Part shown: positions 4,701 to 6,461 of the stretch, piece after piece
Position numbering within the stretch: the first letter of the stretch is position 1
Layout of the letters: every line of letters starts with the position of its first letter
From: Desulfuromusa sp.
Lineage (GTDB): Bacteria > Desulfobacterota > Desulfuromonadia > Desulfuromonadales > Geopsychrobacteraceae
NCBI GenBank assembly: GCA_029934095.1
Contig: JAOZMV010000086.1
Location: 1 to 6,461, forward strand
Direction of reading: 5' to 3'
DNA length: 6,461 bases
Program-made: the position numbers and the translations under genes
The notes under the pieces: generated by a model
Told to the model about the DNA's origin: nothing
Seen by the model: only the letters and a program-made list of their open reading frames with translations
Database searches by the model: none

Positions 4701-6461
4701 CTAAATAAATCCTTGCAGCGGCCCACCGTTAATAGCTAGCTGATCAACCTGTTTTTCGATCTCTGGGTCATCAACCAGGGCAGGGGCATGATGCGGCTTG
4801 CTACGGGCATCGATGAGTAGCGATCCCGAACAACCCCAGTGTTTTGCTTTTGACGAACTGCCGATTCCATAGATATCTGCCGCTGGATTGGAACGGGTAA
4901 AGCAAACCCAGAGCCAGTTATTCAATGTTGCCGCACAGAATTCACTGTCATCAACGATCAAAATCAAGGGGAAGTCATTGATTGGATCATCCGCATTGAA
5001 TTTTTTGCAGAACCGCAGCAGGTTCAGATCTTCGCCCGGTCGATATTCACTGCAGGCTGGACCTTCTATCAGCAGAATGCCGGGGAGGGCAATGGCGGGT
5101 TTTTTAAAGCCGCGTGGCAAGGTTAAATTCTCGGGAATTTCTGTTGGGAGGTCGCGCCGTTTCTCTCCCACTGCAGCGATAACGACTTTCGAGCCCTGAT
5201 TCAGGCCGTGACCACTGTAATCGAGGGTGTCAATCGTTGTCGCAGTCTGAAAGTGCAGATCTCGCTGCCAATCAATTCTTTCCAGTAGATGTTGGAAAAA
5301 ATCTGGAATGTTGTGAACGTCAAGCTGAGGATTATCATTTTCGGCAACAATTAATAAATATTTTGCCAGGGATAACTGACCTTGCCCCAGTACTGCGTTG
5401 GCCTGAGTCAGTAGTTCCTGTGGCCGCTCAAGTTTGTCGTATGGGGTGTAGCGTTCACTGCCGATGGCAAGCAGTAGCGGATGAACTCCAGCGGCATCGA
5501 CAGCATGTACTGCTTTTATTCCGGGGAGAACCTCGGGGATCAGAGCGCCTGTCAGTTCGTGTATAAACTTTCCAAAGCTTGTATCCTCCTGCGGCGGGCG
5601 ACCAACCGTAGTGAACGGCCAGATGGCATCCGGTCGATGGTAGACTCGATCAACTTTAATCAGTGGAAAATCGTGGGTCAGGCTGTAGTAGCCCAAGTGA
5701 TCGCCAAAGGGTCCTTCGGGTTTCTGTTGCTTCGGGTCGATAGTGCCGCAGATGACAAAATCGGCTTCTGCCGGCATCGGTAAAAAACCAGAAGGCTGTA
5801 CCAGTGGAATCCGGTGGCCACCAAGAAGTCCAGCAAAAGCCAGTTCAGGCATTCCTTCAGGGAGCGGCATCACTGCAGCAACTGTCAGGCTTGGAGGACC
5901 ACCGACAAAGATATTGATCCTGAATGGTTGTTCCAGATCCAACGCTTCCTGATGATGGACACCGATACCACGATGAAGCTGATAATGTAGGCCGACTTCC
6001 CCATCCTGTCGGTAGTCATTTCCCGATAACTGCACTCGGTACATCCCTAAATTGGATGAGCGAACCCCCGGGTTTCTGCTGCTTTCGCTATAAACCTGAG
6101 GCAAGGTTATAAATGCGCCACCGTCATCCGGCCAGCTTTTAATCTGTGGTAGATCGCTGATCGTTGTTTGGCCCTGTAAAATTGGCCCCGCTTTAACTTT
6201 TTTAGGGAGCAGATGAAATGCTGCAGGTGGTGCGGACAGAAGCATCGAAGGTGTTTTTAGTAGAGTTTTAGGATCAATTTTCAGTTTGACCAGGGTTTCA
6301 ACTTGCTGCAAAGTGTCGCGGAACAGGTATCTGGTTCGCTCCAGAGTGCCAAATAGATTGGCCACGGCAGGAAAACGACAGTTAGTGAGATTGGTAAAGA
6401 GCAGCGCTGGCCCCTGATGCTGATAGACTCGCCTCTGAATCGCACCAGCCAGCAGGTTTGG
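4701..6461 (-). CDS. UbiD-family prenylated-FMN decarboxylase, N-terminus outside window
   Basis: UbiD enzymes reversibly decarboxylate aromatic or unsaturated acids using prenylated FMN made by UbiX, which is not in this window. The frame is open from the edge at 6461 to the TAG at 4703-4701, giving 586 visible residues. The upstream codons read GPALLFTN then FPAVANLFGT, the normal N-terminal UbiD motif, so the GTG at 6365 is internal and perhaps 30-40 residues are missing. The cofactor arginine is in SNLGMYRVQL (codon 6038-6036). The catalytic motif PEGPFGDHLGYY carries Glu (5717-5715) and Asp (5702-5700), as in E. coli UbiD. AFAGLLGGH and TVGRPPQED also match. The protein is clearly longer than the 497-residue E. 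coli UbiD, the extra length lying in the C-terminal part. Desulfuromonadales use menaquinone, so a role in ubiquinone synthesis is unlikely; menaquinone or aromatic-acid metabolism are alternatives. Confidence 0.92.
   Translation of the reverse strand, partial: PNLLAGAIQRRVYQHQGPALLFTNLTNCRFPAVANLFGTLERTRYLFRDTLQQVETLVKLKIDPKTLLKTPSMLLSAPPAAFHLLPKKVKAGPILQGQTTISDLPQIKSWPDDGGAFITLPQVYSESSRNPGVRSSNLGMYRVQLSGNDYRQDGEVGLHYQLHRGIGVHHQEALDLEQPFRINIFVGGPPSLTVAAVMPLPEGMPELAFAGLLGGHRIPLVQPSGFLPMPAEADFVICGTIDPKQQKPEGPFGDHLGYYSLTHDFPLIKVDRVYHRPDAIWPFTTVGRPPQEDTSFGKFIHELTGALIPEVLPGIKAVHAVDAAGVHPLLLAIGSERYTPYDKLERPQELLTQANAVLGQGQLSLAKYLLIVAENDNPQLDVHNIPDFFQHLLERIDWQRDLHFQTATTIDTLDYSGHGLNQGSKVVIAAVGEKRRDLPTEIPENLTLPRGFKKPAIALPGILLIEGPACSEYRPGEDLNLLRFCKKFNADDPINDFPLILIVDDSEFCAATLNNWLWVCFTRSNPAADIYGIGSSSKAKHWGCSGSLLIDARSKPHHAPALVDDPEIEKQVDQLAINGGPLQGFI

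Noticed and set aside
5237..6112. Several + strand open frames opposite the UbiD-family gene
   Set aside because: They are antisense shadows of a well-conserved coding sequence.
4701..6365. GTG at 6365 as the start of the UbiD-family gene
   Set aside because: Thirty-two further codons to 6461 encode conserved UbiD N-terminal sequence (GPALLF, FPAVANLFGT) with no stop, so the true start is outside the window.

Overview
The window looks like chromosome of a Desulfuromonadales-type bacterium (Geobacter / Desulfuromonas / Pelobacter relatives), at moderate GC. Three things point that way. A nine-haem c-type cytochrome is fused to a membrane b-type cytochrome, as in Geobacter CbcL. The F0 genes atpB-atpE form a short unit closed by a terminator, with no atpF or F1 genes behind it. 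The c subunit reads like those I remember from Geobacter. The genus is inferred, not proven.

Layout on the + strand. Bases 1-398 are the 3' end of atpB (ATP synthase subunit a). A spacer with two RNA hairpins follows, then atpE (482-748, the c-ring subunit) and a strong intrinsic terminator (771-801). A gene-free stretch of about 300 bases (802-1098) holds a candidate promoter, with a dyad lying between its -35 and -10, and a leader that can fold in competing ways. It precedes the 621-residue CbcL-like cytochrome (1099-2964). A second strong terminator (2991-3024) ends that gene. Only 11 bases later a compact group of four genes begins: a 73-residue two-helix membrane protein (3036-3257), an isochorismatase-family cysteine hydrolase (3282-3860), a DksA/TraR-type zinc-finger protein (3860-4213, overlapping its neighbour by one base) and a small DMT-superfamily (YdcZ/DUF606-like) membrane protein (4218-4655).

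On the - strand, convergent with that group, bases 6461-4701 hold most of a long UbiD-family (prenylated-FMN) decarboxylase. Its start lies beyond the right edge of the window.

How the genes work together. The atp genes and the cytochrome share an energy theme. A CbcL-type protein would take electrons from menaquinol in the inner membrane and pass them through nine periplasmic haems toward extracellular or periplasmic acceptors. The ATP synthase uses the ion gradient built by respiration. The four-gene group has no obvious single pathway, and its first product, a small membrane protein, could be linked to the cytochrome only by position. UbiD enzymes act in quinone or aromatic-acid metabolism, but the substrate here cannot be read from sequence. 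No tRNA, rRNA, CRISPR array, insertion sequence or phage gene was seen.
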